A stretch of 64,000 bases of DNA, taken from Cytobacillus horneckiae. Lineage in GTDB: Bacteria > Bacillota > Bacilli > Bacillales > Cytobacillaceae. Each line of letters begins with the position of its first letter. Position 1 is the first letter of the stretch. Below, piece after piece: positions 35,999 to 44,834 of the stretch. The DNA is taken from NCBI RefSeq assembly GCF_002835735.1, contig NZ_PISD01000027.1, positions 33,375-97,374 of the forward strand. The letters run 5' to 3'. Position numbers and translations under genes: made by a program. The notes under the pieces are model-generated. The model searched no databases, was not told where the DNA came from, and saw only the letters and a program-made list of their open reading frames with translations.

Positions 35999-36127
35999 TT
36001 ATTTTTGCTTTTTTAAATGAGTTTGTTCCGCAAACTCGGCAGAAAATTCTTCTTTAAGATTCTTTGGTACCTGTGGAAGTGAAGCTTTATTTTTATCTCT
36101 ACTTTTTTGTCCGCGTGAACGACCCAT
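35999..36127 (-). CDS. yfhD: YfhD family small protein
   Basis: A 42-residue, highly charged protein beginning M-G-R-S-R-G-Q-K-S-R-D-K-N-K and ending in a lysine-rich tail. It matches the YfhD family of bacilli in sequence and position. A GGAGC ribosome binding site precedes the ATG. Function is unknown. The next gene upstream on the same strand is yfhE, about 90 bases away, the same order as in B. subtilis. Confidence 0.8.
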   Translation of the reverse strand: MGRSRGQKSRDKNKASLPQVPKNLKEEFSAEFAEQTHLKKQK

Positions 36128-36217
36128 TTATATTAGCTCCTTCAACAACAAATTTAGGAAGCAATATTTGCTTTCCGTTTTTATCATTCCACAGTTGTTG
36201 TTTTTCCATGATGGAAA

Positions 36218-36349
36218 TTAATGTTTTGATTTGCTATGTGCATACCCGCCTGCGCGATCTGCTTTCTTAAATTCACGAGAATATGTAACTTCCTGCATGC
36301 TTGATAAACTATTTTTTACTCGCTCTTTCCTTTTTCTCTCTGTTGGCAT
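36218..36349 (-). CDS. yfhE: YfhE family small protein
   Basis: A 43-residue basic protein. The central block Q-E-V-T-Y-S-R-E-F-K-K-A-D-R-A-G-G-Y is the YfhE family hallmark. The ATG at 36349 is preceded by GGAGGATG; a nearby out-of-frame ATG is rejected. Function is unknown. It lies between yfhF and yfhD on the minus strand. Confidence 0.82.
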   Translation of the reverse strand: MPTERKRKERVKNSLSSMQEVTYSREFKKADRAGGYAHSKSKH

Positions 36350-36420
36350 CTGGACATCCTCCTTCAAATAATATGTTCAATACCCTATTTTTTCCTTGAG
36401 AAGGATAAATCATACTTCTT

Positions 36421-37329
36421 CTATTCATATATCGCTTGTAATACGGTTTGTAAATTTGAATAATGAAATTGATAGCCGCTCTTTAAAAGCTTAGATGGTA
36501 AAACCTTTTGTCCTTTTGTGATTAGTATGCTCATCTCACCGAGTGCCAGTTCAATAGCTGGTTCGGGTACTGGTAACCAATGTGGTCTGTTCAAAGCTTT
36601 CCCCAGCATTTTTCCAAAGTTTTTCATCGTTACAGGAGAAGGAGCTGTAAAGTTAACTGGCCCATCTATTGACTCGTTTTTGATAATAAACTCAATTGCA
36701 CCGACAACATCGCGGATATGAATCCAAGAAAGCCACTGTTCACCATCTCCAATTGTGCCGCCTGCAAAAAGTTTGTAAGGCAATGCCATTCGCGGTAAGG
36801 CACCTTCGTGTTTATCAAGAATGATGCCAAAGCGGCAAAAGGCTGTTCTAATTTCCCATTCTTTTTCGGCATGCATTGCTTCTTCTTCCCAGGCTTTAAC
36901 TGTTAAGCTAAGGAAGTCATCCCCAGATTTTCTTACCTCTTCATCAAATACCGCAGTTTGAGAAGTGCCATAAAAACCGACAGCGCTCGCATTAATTAGT
37001 GTATACGGTTTTTCATCTAAACGATTAATGATTCTCATAACCTCTCTTGTTGATGTTAATCGGCTATCTAATATTTTCTGCTTTCTCTCCTTTGTCCATC
37101 TGCCGCTATTGATTGATTCTCCCGCTAAGTTAATAAAAACATCTATTCCATCAAGCTGTTTTTCGGGCTCATCCTCTTTATTTAGCCATTGGACGTAAGT
37201 AATGTTGTTTTTTTCACTTTTATTTGCTAATGATCTTGTTAATATATAGAGCTCATGCCCATTATTTAAAAGTTCATTTGTTAAATGTTTTCCTACAAAC
37301 CCAGTCCCGCCTGTCAACGCAATCTTCAT
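36421..37329 (-). CDS. yfhF: TIGR01777-type NAD-dependent epimerase-like protein YfhF
   Basis: A 302-residue protein of the extended short-chain dehydrogenase superfamily. The nucleotide-binding G-G-T-G-F-V-G-K-H-L is at residues 7-16. N-A-S-A-V-G-F-Y-G near residue 110 and W-I-H-I-R-D-V-V-G-A near 200 are typical of the YfcH/SulA-like branch. The reaction is not established for the family. GAGGGGA precedes the ATG. It is divergent from recX, as in B. subtilis. Confidence 0.88.
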   Translation of the reverse strand: MKIALTGGTGFVGKHLTNELLNNGHELYILTRSLANKSEKNNITYVQWLNKEDEPEKQLDGIDVFINLAGESINSGRWTKERKQKILDSRLTSTREVMRIINRLDEKPYTLINASAVGFYGTSQTAVFDEEVRKSGDDFLSLTVKAWEEEAMHAEKEWEIRTAFCRFGIILDKHEGALPRMALPYKLFAGGTIGDGEQWLSWIHIRDVVGAIEFIIKNESIDGPVNFTAPSPVTMKNFGKMLGKALNRPHWLPVPEPAIELALGEMSILITKGQKVLPSKLLKSGYQFHYSNLQTVLQAIYE

Positions 37330-37428
37330 AGCGTCCCCTCCACATAAACTTATAATATTTAAATTCGTGTCTTTATTATTAAAACCTTTTTCCTCTTTTA
37401 TGGTACATTAAACAATGAGGTGACAAAA

Positions 37429-38232
37429 ATGCCTATAATAACAAAAATTACTGTTCAGAAGAAAAATAATGATAGATATAATATATTTTTAGATGAAGGA
37501 AGCGGTGAGAAATACGCATTTAGTGTGGATGAAGCTGTTTTAATAAAGCATGGTCTGAAAAAAGGTCAGGAGCTTGACGAAGCATTAATCATTGAAATTC
37601 ATTATCAGGACGATATTCGCAAATCGTATAATTTAGCTATTCAATACTTATCGAGGCGGATGCGTTCAGAATTAGAAGTGAAAAATCATCTTCGGACTAA
37701 GGAAGTAGAAGAGCCGATTATTCTAGAAGTTATTCATAAATTACATCAATATTCCTTTTTAAATGACGAGCAGTTTTCTATTGCTTATGTGCGGACGCAA
37801 AAAAATACTACGGATAAAGGCTCATCACTCATTAAGATTGAGTTAAAGGAGAAGGGGATAGCCGCTCATTTAATTGAGTCTGCTTTAAAGGAATTCTCTT
37901 GGGAGGAAGAGCTCTCAACTGCAATCAGTCTTTGTGAAAAATATACTCAAAAATATAAAAAAGATTCCATGCGAATGATGAAACAAAAGCTTGAGCAGAT
38001 GCTTGTGCGCAAAGGCTTTCCATACGACATCATCAATGAGGCTATAAGCACCAGTGATATCGCTAAGGAAGAGAACGAGGAGCTATCTGCCTTAAGTAAG
38101 CAGGCAGAGAAGTATGCCAAAAAATATCAAGGTTTGCCGCCATTTGAATACGAACAAAAAATGAAACAAGCATTATTTAGAAAAGGTTTCTCATTGGATT
38201 TAATTGATAAATACATACAAAATCAAGAATGA
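37429..38232 (+). CDS. recX: Recombination regulator RecX
   Basis: A 267-residue helical-repeat protein that modulates RecA filaments. The RecX core is visible in Y-L-S-R-R-M-R-S-E-L-E-V-K-N-H-L near residue 75, then L-H-Q-Y-S-F-L-N-D-E-Q-F and R-K-G-F-P-Y-D-I-I. Its length is normal for the long Bacillus form. The ATG at 37429 sits 6 nt after GAGGTG; the in-frame GTG at 37420 is part of that site. The N-terminus M-P-I-I-T-K-I-T resembles the B. subtilis protein. Confidence 0.9.
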   Translation: MPIITKITVQKKNNDRYNIFLDEGSGEKYAFSVDEAVLIKHGLKKGQELDEALIIEIHYQDDIRKSYNLAIQYLSRRMRSELEVKNHLRTKEVEEPIILEVIHKLHQYSFLNDEQFSIAYVRTQKNTTDKGSSLIKIELKEKGIAAHLIESALKEFSWEEELSTAISLCEKYTQKYKKDSMRMMKQKLEQMLVRKGFPYDIINEAISTSDIAKEENEELSALSKQAEKYAKKYQGLPPFEYEQKMKQALFRKGFSLDLIDKYIQNQE

Positions 38233-38238
38233 CTTCTC

Positions 38239-38412
38239 AGAGTGGTGAGAAAAGGATAATAAGAAAATTGAGTTGGACTGTGAGAGGTGCCCGCTCTATT
38301 CCTGCGGGAGAGAAGCGAAATAGTCGAGACTTTCAAGGCGCGTAGCAACTAAGCGGCTCAACACTTGTCCATGAAAGCCTCGGAAAATCCAAAAACTCAT
38401 CATTTTGAAATA
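38239..38412 (+). repeat. Dispersed repeat, copy B (about 174 bp)
   Basis: Shares aataagaaaattgagttgga, gagaggtgcccgc, attcctgcgggagagaagcga and gaaagcctcgga with copy A, in the same orientation. The last part has diverged. It lies between recX and yfhH. No clear flanking duplication is seen for this copy. Confidence 0.75.
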
Positions 38413-38472
38413 ATTTTTTAAACTTGTTAGATTATACTTAAGTAGGAATTATCGCAAAGAGGAGCGAAGAAA

Positions 38473-38799
38473 ATGCAAGAAAAAAGATATAGTGATATGG
38501 GTGAATATGAGTTAAAACAAGAGATTGCATCCTTGAAGGAAAAGGGGAGAAAGGCAGAGCAGTTGGGGATGGTTAACGAATTTGCAGTATTGGAGCGAAA
38601 AGCAATCATGGCCCAATCTTATTTGCTGAATCCAAAGGATTATCTTCCTGGAGAAATTTATCAAATTGCAGGAGATCCAGGAACTTATTTTAAAATTGAT
38701 TATATGAATGGTGTTTTTGCCTGGGGTTATCGGCTTGACGGTGATAAGGCTGAAGAAGCGCTGCCTATTGCTATGCTAATAAAACTTGAAAGAGGATGA
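38473..38799 (+). CDS. yfhH: YfhH (DUF1811) family protein
   Basis: A 108-residue soluble protein. An N-terminal helical half (G-E-Y-E-L-K-Q-E-I-A-S-L-K-E-K) is followed by a beta-rich half (D-Y-L-P-G-E-I-Y-Q-I...Y-F-K-I-D-Y-M-N-G-V-F-A-W-G-Y-R), matching YfhH. Function unknown. GAGGAG lies before the ATG. The stop codon is inside the left arm of the following terminator. Confidence 0.85.
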   Translation: MQEKRYSDMGEYELKQEIASLKEKGRKAEQLGMVNEFAVLERKAIMAQSYLLNPKDYLPGEIYQIAGDPGTYFKIDYMNGVFAWGYRLDGDKAEEALPIAMLIKLERG

Positions 38800-38824
38800 G
38801 TTCTCATCCTCTTTCAAGTTTTTA
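38781..38824. terminator. Terminator overlapping the yfhH stop codon
   Basis: A perfect 18-bp stem (38783-38800 with 38803-38820) and a two-base loop, with T on the right and A on the left. It ends yfhH and the convergent ypzG-like gene. Confidence 0.85.
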
Positions 38825-38980
38825 TGGAGTTTGCTGAAGTGTTCTTTTCAGTTTAATGAGGTTTTGAGTTTGTTGGGTTTCGCCATTAACTTGATAATGA
38901 GCTCTTTTAGGATTAAAGTTACCAGAAGCAAATGGACTTTTGTATTCATTTTCACCGAAAATGTCTTTTTTGTTTCCCAT
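38822..38980 (-). CDS. YpzG-family small protein
   Basis: A 52-residue protein containing N-P-K-R-A-H-Y-Q-V-N-G-E-T-Q-Q-T-Q-N-L-I, the conserved block of the YpzG family, which is restricted to bacilli. A GGGGG-type ribosome binding site precedes the ATG. Function unknown; linkage to sspK on the same strand, 24 bases downstream, suggests sporulation-time expression. Confidence 0.7.
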   Translation of the reverse strand: MGNKKDIFGENEYKSPFASGNFNPKRAHYQVNGETQQTQNLIKLKRTLQQTP

Positions 38981-39004
38981 TAAAATCAAGCCCCCTATAA
39001 TAGA

Positions 39005-39175
39005 TTATAAATCGGGTGTATCACTTTCTCGGGTTGAAGATGCCTTCATCCTTTCTTGCGGCTGGGTGTTAATGGTACCATCCGCTCTTTTTGAGGCATA
39101 TTCAGCTTTAGCTCGAGGTTCACCCTCAAATTTGTTATTATTCTGGTTAGGGAAATTCGTGACTTTATTGCGCAT
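39005..39175 (-). CDS. sspK: Small acid-soluble spore protein K
   Basis: A 56-residue spore protein: [20 protein letters not shown] followed by [11 protein letters not shown] matches SspK. The second of two nearby ATGs is chosen because it lies 7 nt from GAGGAGGG, whereas the first abuts that site; B. subtilis SspK starts at the equivalent point. Expected to be made in the forespore. It supports an endospore-forming host. Confidence 0.9.
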   Translation of the reverse strand: MRNKVTNFPNQNNNKFEGEPRAKAEYASKRADGTINTQPQERMKASSTRESDTPDL

Positions 39176-39291
39176 TTTCATCCCTCCTCGAGGTTATTTA
39201 AAAGCGAGACATCGTTATTCTCGCTCATGTATATTATTTACCGTTTTGCATTTATAAAACCGATAAAAGAAATTGGAAACGAGGTTATTAT

Positions 39292-39561
39292 ATGAATGAA
39301 TATCAACAAAGGCTTTTAGAGCGTCTTCTTGAAGTGAACCAACATTTGCCTGTGCAATTAGCGCAAACATGGATTGAATTATTATGGGACGATTTTGAAA
39401 CAACCTATGCAAAGGCGGGCAAGGATTATAAAGGCAAAGAAATGACAGCGAAGATTGTCGAGCAATGGGTGGAAAACCATGGACCTAAGCTCCACGAGTT
39501 TATTGCTAAAAATCCAAAATACAAGCATCTTCTTAAACAGAACGATAATCATCTAAATTAA
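39292..39561 (+). CDS. yfhJ: YfhJ (WVELL) family protein
   Basis: An 89-residue protein with Q-L-A-Q-T-W-I-E-L-L-W-D-D-F-E, a variant of the W-V-E-L-L signature that names the family. Function unknown. It is divergent from sspK, the arrangement seen in B. subtilis. GAGG lies before the ATG. A terminator shared with yfhP follows. Confidence 0.85.
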   Translation: MNEYQQRLLERLLEVNQHLPVQLAQTWIELLWDDFETTYAKAGKDYKGKEMTAKIVEQWVENHGPKLHEFIAKNPKYKHLLKQNDNHLN

Positions 39562-39591
39562 AAACAGGCCTATTATGGCCTGTTTTTAATT
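39557..39591. terminator. Bidirectional terminator between yfhJ and yfhP
   Basis: The stem ttaaaaacaggcc/ggcctgtttttaa has T-rich ends on both strands. It overlaps the last codons of both converging genes. Confidence 0.88.
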
Positions 39592-40566
39592 CGTAATAAT
39601 ATCGAGTTTTTTTCTCAGCTTTTCTTCGCTAAAGATCCAGCCTGTATAGGAATTGATTACGGTTAAATCCTTATCCATGTGAATGACCGCAACAAAGGGA
39701 TAATATTCATTGCTGCGATATCTTAGGTCAATGAAACGGATTTCGTACATATTTTCCACTGATTCAATTTCCCATCTATATACAGGAGAAAAAGAAAGAA
39801 ATGCGGAAATATTTCTATCCTCTTTAGCTGCATTAATAATGGGCGAATTAGGTATTGGCACTCGCTTAAACTGATCAATGATGCGCACACGCCCCTTAAC
39901 AGCCCGCCCGACAAAGAATTTATCCTTGTTTTTCACAGCTATACGCCATTGGTTGTATCTCATGGTTGGTGATATAATGATTTCTGTTGCATCTGGTATA
40001 ATGTCTTTTACACCGTTATATACAGAGCGTTTAGCAAAATAGCGACAGAAATAATAAATAATCAAAATGCCATAAATGGCAAGGAAAGTATAGCCAGGGT
40101 CCATTCCGAAAACCCAAAGAAATAAGCCAAAAATATGAATGCCAAAAATAAATGGATCAAAAGTATTGATCATGCCTAACGCGACCCATTTTGAAGAAAA
40201 AGGTCTTAAAGCCTGGGTGCCATAGGCGTTAAATATATCTACAAATACATGTAGAAAAACAGCAAAGAATGTCCATAACCATAGATGTAGCAAATTTGTT
40301 CCAGGAAATATCATATAAATCACTGCAGTAATTAATATCGGCCATAGTAGCACTGCAGGGATGGAATGTGTGATGCCGCGATGGTTTCTAATATATGAAG
40401 CATTATTTTTTAATTTTAAAACAGTATCAATGTCAGGTATTTGCGAACCAATGATGGTACCAATCATTACGCTTGCCGCAGTAACTGTACTGCCGCCAAC
40501 GACCGGATCCAAGGTTGCAAGTCCGCCTAATGCGAGTCCCATTACTACATGTGTACCAGTATCCAA
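39586..40566 (-). CDS. yfhP: Membrane metal-dependent hydrolase-like protein YfhP (YdjM/LexA-binding family)
   Basis: A 326-residue protein starting M-D-T-G-T-H-V-V-M-G-L-A-L-G-G. It carries H-R-G-I-T-H-S near residue 62 and H-V-F-V-D-I-F-N-A-Y-G-T near 110, the conserved His/Asp motifs of the YdjM-type inner-membrane metal-dependent hydrolases. About four membrane segments are followed by a soluble C-terminal domain. In B. subtilis it lies next to and regulates yfhO, which is not present here. GGAGGAA precedes the ATG. Confidence 0.88.
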   Translation of the reverse strand: MDTGTHVVMGLALGGLATLDPVVGGSTVTAASVMIGTIIGSQIPDIDTVLKLKNNASYIRNHRGITHSIPAVLLWPILITAVIYMIFPGTNLLHLWLWTFFAVFLHVFVDIFNAYGTQALRPFSSKWVALGMINTFDPFIFGIHIFGLFLWVFGMDPGYTFLAIYGILIIYYFCRYFAKRSVYNGVKDIIPDATEIIISPTMRYNQWRIAVKNKDKFFVGRAVKGRVRIIDQFKRVPIPNSPIINAAKEDRNISAFLSFSPVYRWEIESVENMYEIRFIDLRYRSNEYYPFVAVIHMDKDLTVINSYTGWIFSEEKLRKKLDIITN

Positions 40567-40728
40567 AAGAGGAATTCCTCCTTATATCAACAATTTTTTT
40601 AAAGTTAAGCCTTAGTTATTATCAATCCTGTCCTATTTATTTCTGACAGGCTTAATATGCTTATTTTCATCAATTTTATATAGTATATTCCCTAAAAGCT
40701 TAAGATTCAAATCATGGAGGTTAAAAAA

Positions 40729-41826
40729 TTGGATTACAATTCGATTACAACTCATCATATAGATATTTATGCGTTTCAAAGAGATTTATTAACATGGTTT
40801 CAAGAAGAACAGCGAGATTTGCCTTGGAGAAAAGATAAGGATCCGTATAAAATTTGGGTATCGGAAATTATGTTGCAGCAAACAAGAGTCGATACTGTTA
40901 TTCCTTACTTTCACCGCTTTATTGATAAGTTTCCAACAATAGAAGCATTAGCACAAGCCGAAGAGGAACAGGTTTTAAAATCATGGGAAGGGCTGGGCTA
41001 CTATTCACGAGCACGGAATTTACAAGCTGCTGTACGAGAGGTGCACGAAAAATATGGAGGCATCGTTCCTGATAATCCAAAAGATATTTCCTCTTTAAAA
41101 GGAGTAGGTCCTTATACAGCAGGAGCTATTTTAAGCATTGCCTACGGATTGCCGGAGCCCGCTGTGGATGGCAATGTAATGAGGGTGCTTTCACGTATTT
41201 TGTTGATAACCGATGATATTGCAAAGGCATCATCCAGAAAAATATTTGAAACAGCCGTGCGTGACTTAATTTCACATGATAATCCATCCTATTTTAATCA
41301 AGCTTTAATGGAATTGGGTGCACTGATTTGTACGCCAACTTCTCCATCCTGCTTATTATGTCCTGTAAGGGAGCATTGTCAGGCATTCTTTGAAGGTAAG
41401 CAGACTGAACTTCCGGTTAAAATGAAGAAGAAAAAACAAAGGATAGTTCAGCTTGCATCCATTTTACTTTCAGATAAAGAAGGAAGGCTTGTTATTCAAA
41501 AACGTCCGTCAGAAGGTTTATTGGCGAATTTATGGGAATTTCCGAATATTGAAATCTCATTGCAGTACATGACAGAAAAGGAACAATTGAGTACGGCGAT
41601 AAAAAATCAATATGATACACATATAGAAAATATAGAAATGATAGGAAAAATCCAGCATGTGTTTACCCATCTAACTTGGAATATTAATGTATATCAAGCA
41701 AAGATAGATAAAATAAGGGAACAAAAAAATGTAAAACAAGTGACACTTGAAGAAATTAAAGCTTATCCTTTTCCTGTATCAAATCAAAAGATGTTAAAGC
41801 AGTATTTGGATAGCAATCATCTTTAA
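40729..41826 (+). CDS. mutY: A/G-specific adenine DNA glycosylase MutY
   Basis: A 365-residue repair enzyme removing adenine mispaired with 8-oxoguanine. The catalytic helix E-I-M-L-Q-Q-T-R-V, the helix-hairpin-helix [11 protein letters not shown] with catalytic Asp in A-V-D-G-N-V, and the iron-sulfur cysteines C-x6-C-x2-C-x5-C (near residue 200) are intact. A NUDIX-like C-terminal domain follows. The start is taken as TTG 40729, 8 nt after GGAGG; the ATG at 40714 overlaps that ribosome binding site. Confidence 0.92.
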   Translation: MDYNSITTHHIDIYAFQRDLLTWFQEEQRDLPWRKDKDPYKIWVSEIMLQQTRVDTVIPYFHRFIDKFPTIEALAQAEEEQVLKSWEGLGYYSRARNLQAAVREVHEKYGGIVPDNPKDISSLKGVGPYTAGAILSIAYGLPEPAVDGNVMRVLSRILLITDDIAKASSRKIFETAVRDLISHDNPSYFNQALMELGALICTPTSPSCLLCPVREHCQAFFEGKQTELPVKMKKKKQRIVQLASILLSDKEGRLVIQKRPSEGLLANLWEFPNIEISLQYMTEKEQLSTAIKNQYDTHIENIEMIGKIQHVFTHLTWNINVYQAKIDKIREQKNVKQVTLEEIKAYPFPVSNQKMLKQYLDSNHL

Positions 41827-41999
41827 TAGCCGCCGCGTCGTTCAATTTCTTTAATAATTTCAACCTGAATTGTATGGCCTTCACTATTTAAATAAGGAGT
41901 AATCTGCTGCAATGAATGATGAAAGTACTCTAGTTCATCCTTATTCCAATCTGTTTTAGGAATCATTGACAGCTCTGTCATGTCTCTTCCATTATACAT
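41823..41999 (-). CDS. yfhS: Small conserved protein in the yfhS position
   Basis: A 58-residue protein ([18 protein letters not shown]...R-R-G-G-Y). It sits between mutY and fabL, where B. subtilis has yfhS, and its N-terminal block resembles that family. AAAGGATG precedes the ATG. Its last codons overlap the mutY stop by 3 bases on the opposite strand. Function unknown. Confidence 0.65.
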   Translation of the reverse strand: MYNGRDMTELSMIPKTDWNKDELEYFHHSLQQITPYLNSEGHTIQVEIIKEIERRGGY

Positions 42000-42159
42000 T
42001 TTACATTCATCCTTTCGAACGTGGTTCTCTCTATTGTTTTACTACCAATTGTCAACTATGCACGAACAGGATAAAATAAAGTAATAAGTGGAAGTTAGTT
42101 TTATAAAATCGAAGCGGCGATATATGTAAAGTTTTAGAGGCAAAGCCGCATTAGGAAAG

Positions 42160-42176
42160 CAAGGAGAATTTTTTGT
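42160..42176. repeat. Left direct repeat flanking copy C
   Basis: caaggagaattttttgt, 15 of 17 identical with 42296-42312 on the other side of repeat copy C. Confidence 0.65.
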
Positions 42177-42295
42177 CAGGCTGTAGAGATTCTCCGAGGC
42201 TTACCCGCTCGCTTTGTAGCGGTTCGAGCGTCAAACCGCTTCGGCGCAACGCTCCTACAGGACCGAGCGGACACCTTACTTTCTCAACACTCTTA
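42177..42295 (-). repeat. Dispersed repeat, copy C (119 bp)
   Basis: On the minus strand it reads aaggtgtccgctcg...gacgctcgaaccgc...agcgagcgggtaagcctcgga...tctctacagcctg, closely following copy A but lacking the aataagaaaat segment. It is bounded by a 17-base direct repeat. The whole 346-base gap between yfhS and fabL holds only this element and AT-rich flanks. Confidence 0.8.
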
Positions 42296-42312
42296 CAAGG
42301 AGAATTACTTGT
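42296..42312. repeat. Right direct repeat flanking copy C
   Basis: caaggagaattacttgt, partner of 42160-42176. Confidence 0.65.
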
Positions 42313-42345
42313 TTATTAATAATACATAGAAGGGAGTTTATTTAA

Positions 42346-43095
<750 letters not shown>

Positions 43096-43275
43096 GCTGT
43101 TTTCTAGATGAAAATAGCGTCCGCAAGGTGAGATGAGAACGTGAAAACTACGGCATCCTTGTGGAAAGTGTGACATAAGCTTAACGCATTGTAAAATTCA
43201 GAAATTTATTACTTTATTTTTTTAGGATAATTATCACCTTCACTGGATAAATTAAAAAGCGTGGAGGTGATTAGA

Positions 43276-43428
43276 ATGGCAAAGAAACAAAACCAACAAC
43301 AACAACAAAATCAACAATACAACCAAGAATTTGCAAGCGAAACTAATTTACAAGAAGTACAACAACAAAACCAACAAGCTGAAGCAAACAAACAAAAGGC
43401 TAAAAACCAAAATCAACAACAACAATAA
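43276..43428 (+). CDS. sspE: Gamma-type small acid-soluble spore protein SspE (short form)
   Basis: A 50-residue protein extremely rich in Q and N, with a single E-F-A-S-E-T-N germination-protease-like cleavage block. Gamma-type SASPs usually carry two such repeats and are 75-95 residues, so this is a minimal single-repeat version. GTGGAGGTGA lies before the ATG, and a strong terminator follows. It stores amino acids in the spore core. Its order between fabL and ygaB matches B. subtilis sspE. Confidence 0.88.
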   Translation: MAKKQNQQQQQNQQYNQEFASETNLQEVQQQNQQAEANKQKAKNQNQQQQ

Positions 43429-43439
43429 GTATAATCTCC

Positions 43440-43479
43440 GAAGGTGCCCTACTTTACGATAGGGTGCCTTCTTTTTTTA
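43440..43479 (+). terminator. Rho-independent terminator of sspE
   Basis: An 11-bp stem gaaggtgccct/agggtgccttc with two G-U pairs, then a long T run. Confidence 0.9.
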
Positions 43480-43613
43480 TTTTTTTACATAAAAGAATAG
43501 TCTTCACATTCGACAAAACTTCTATTTACTCAACAAGACTAGTCAAAGGAGTGTTGTGAGTAATAAGCGAATACTGTTAATAATGAATTGCGAGAAAGGA
43601 TAGGTGTCTGAGT

Positions 43614-43862
43614 TTGAAAAAATTCCAGCTGTTAGTTGAAGAGCAAATGAAAACAATGGAACAGTTATTATTCTTACAAAGCGAGCTCGAGAGATGTGAA
43701 GAGATTGAAGAGGAATTAAAAATGCTGCAAGCAGAAACTGAAATCGAAAGCGTTCAATTTGAAATAAAAAAAATGAAGGAAGAATTAAACGAAATTCATC
43801 AGCTTTTTGAAACGCAAACTGAAGAAGTCATTAAAACCTATCAAATCCAAGTACCTTCATAA
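43614..43862 (+). CDS. ygaB: YgaB family coiled-coil protein
   Basis: An 82-residue acidic protein predicted to be one long coiled coil (heptad-like E-E-L-K-M-L...I-K-K-M-K-E-E-L-N-E-I), ending in T-E-E-V-I-K-T-Y-Q. It matches YgaB in size and position. The start is TTG, after AAAGGATAGGTG. Function unknown. Confidence 0.78.
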   Translation: MKKFQLLVEEQMKTMEQLLFLQSELERCEEIEEELKMLQAETEIESVQFEIKKMKEELNEIHQLFETQTEEVIKTYQIQVPS

Positions 43863-44148
43863 ACAAAAAAAGTGTCCTATTGTTTAAACATATTAAAATT
43901 TGGCATGACTAGTAATAGTAATGTGTTTTACAATATTTAAAGCCATTGGGTATTTCAATGGCTCTTTGTTTTAAATTTTTCAAATAACCGTTATAATAAT
44001 AGAAAATAGGAATCGTACTTTGTTGCCTTTTGTCGTATTGATTGATGAAAAAATGAAAATGCCTGACTTGGCCCAAATCAAATAATGAGTGCCTTGCAGT
44101 TTTTTAAAAGGTTCCAAAGCTTCCAGAAATGAAAGTAGGGGAGAAAGA

Positions 44149-44679
44149 ATGGCCGTACCCATAGAAGGTGAACCAGTACAAATTCATAGCTATAAGCATA
44201 ATGGGCACATCCATCGCGTCTGGGAGGAATCAACCGTATTAAAAGGAACACAAAACCTAATTATTGGAGCAAATGATCGGACAATAGTGACAGAATCAGA
44301 TGGGAGAACATGGATTACAAGAGAACCGGCGATATGTTATTTCCATACCCAATATTGGTTTAATATTATTGGAATGATTAGAGAAGATGGCGTTTATTAC
44401 TATTGTAACTTAAGCTCACCATTTATATATGATGGGGAGGCCGTCAAGTATATTGATTATGATTTGGATATAAAAGTGTTTCCTGATATGACGTTTAATT
44501 TACTTGATGAAGATGAATATGAACGTCATCGCCAAGAAATGAAATACCCTGCGCCGATTGATAAAATTCTTTGGTCGAATGTGGATAAATTAATTCAGTG
44601 GATTCGTCAAAGAAAAGGTCCATTTGCACCTGATTTTGTTGATGGCTGGTATGAGAGGTATTTAACTTACAGACGCTAA
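44149..44679 (+). CDS. ygaC: DUF402 nucleoside tri-/diphosphate phosphatase (YgaC/Ntdp)
   Basis: A 176-residue single-domain DUF402 protein. The S. aureus homologue (Ntdp) is a magnesium-dependent nucleoside tri- and diphosphatase. Characteristic segments are [23 protein letters not shown] and L-D-E-D-E-Y-E. The ATG at 44149 has GGGGAG 7 nt upstream; a farther in-frame ATG (44089) lacks a ribosome binding site. The length equals that of B. subtilis YgaC. Confidence 0.88.
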   Translation: MAVPIEGEPVQIHSYKHNGHIHRVWEESTVLKGTQNLIIGANDRTIVTESDGRTWITREPAICYFHTQYWFNIIGMIREDGVYYYCNLSSPFIYDGEAVKYIDYDLDIKVFPDMTFNLLDEDEYERHRQEMKYPAPIDKILWSNVDKLIQWIRQRKGPFAPDFVDGWYERYLTYRR

Positions 44680-44700
44680 TTTATTTTGAAAAAGTAAACG

Positions 44701-44736
44701 CCTGTTGAGAATGAACGCATCAACAGGTTTTTATTT
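44701..44736 (+). terminator. Rho-independent terminator of ygaC
   Basis: The stem cctgttga/tcaacagg is followed by TTTTTATTT. Confidence 0.85.
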
Positions 44737-44834
44737 GTGTAAAAATAAATGGATGTATACATATGAAAATAAGGCAAAACTAAGTATATTAAATTGAAAT
44801 TTTAAAAATACGTACATATGAGGGTGAGGGCGTT

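Noticed and set aside
36150..36169. Terminator hairpin between yfhE and yfhD (ggaagcaa/ttgctttcc)
   Set aside because: Arms pair only with a bulge and no T run follows on either strand.
35999..36349. Treating the yfhD-yfhE region as non-coding
   Set aside because: Two short minus-strand genes with ribosome binding sites and clear family motifs fill most of it.
40714..40728. ATG start for mutY at 40714
   Set aside because: This ATG overlaps the only ribosome binding site (GGAGG); TTG at 40729 has correct spacing.
42016..42030. LexA/DinR-like box near cgaacgtggttc
   Set aside because: The half-site spacing is 3 rather than 4 bases and the second half is imperfect, so it does not fit the Bacillus SOS box.
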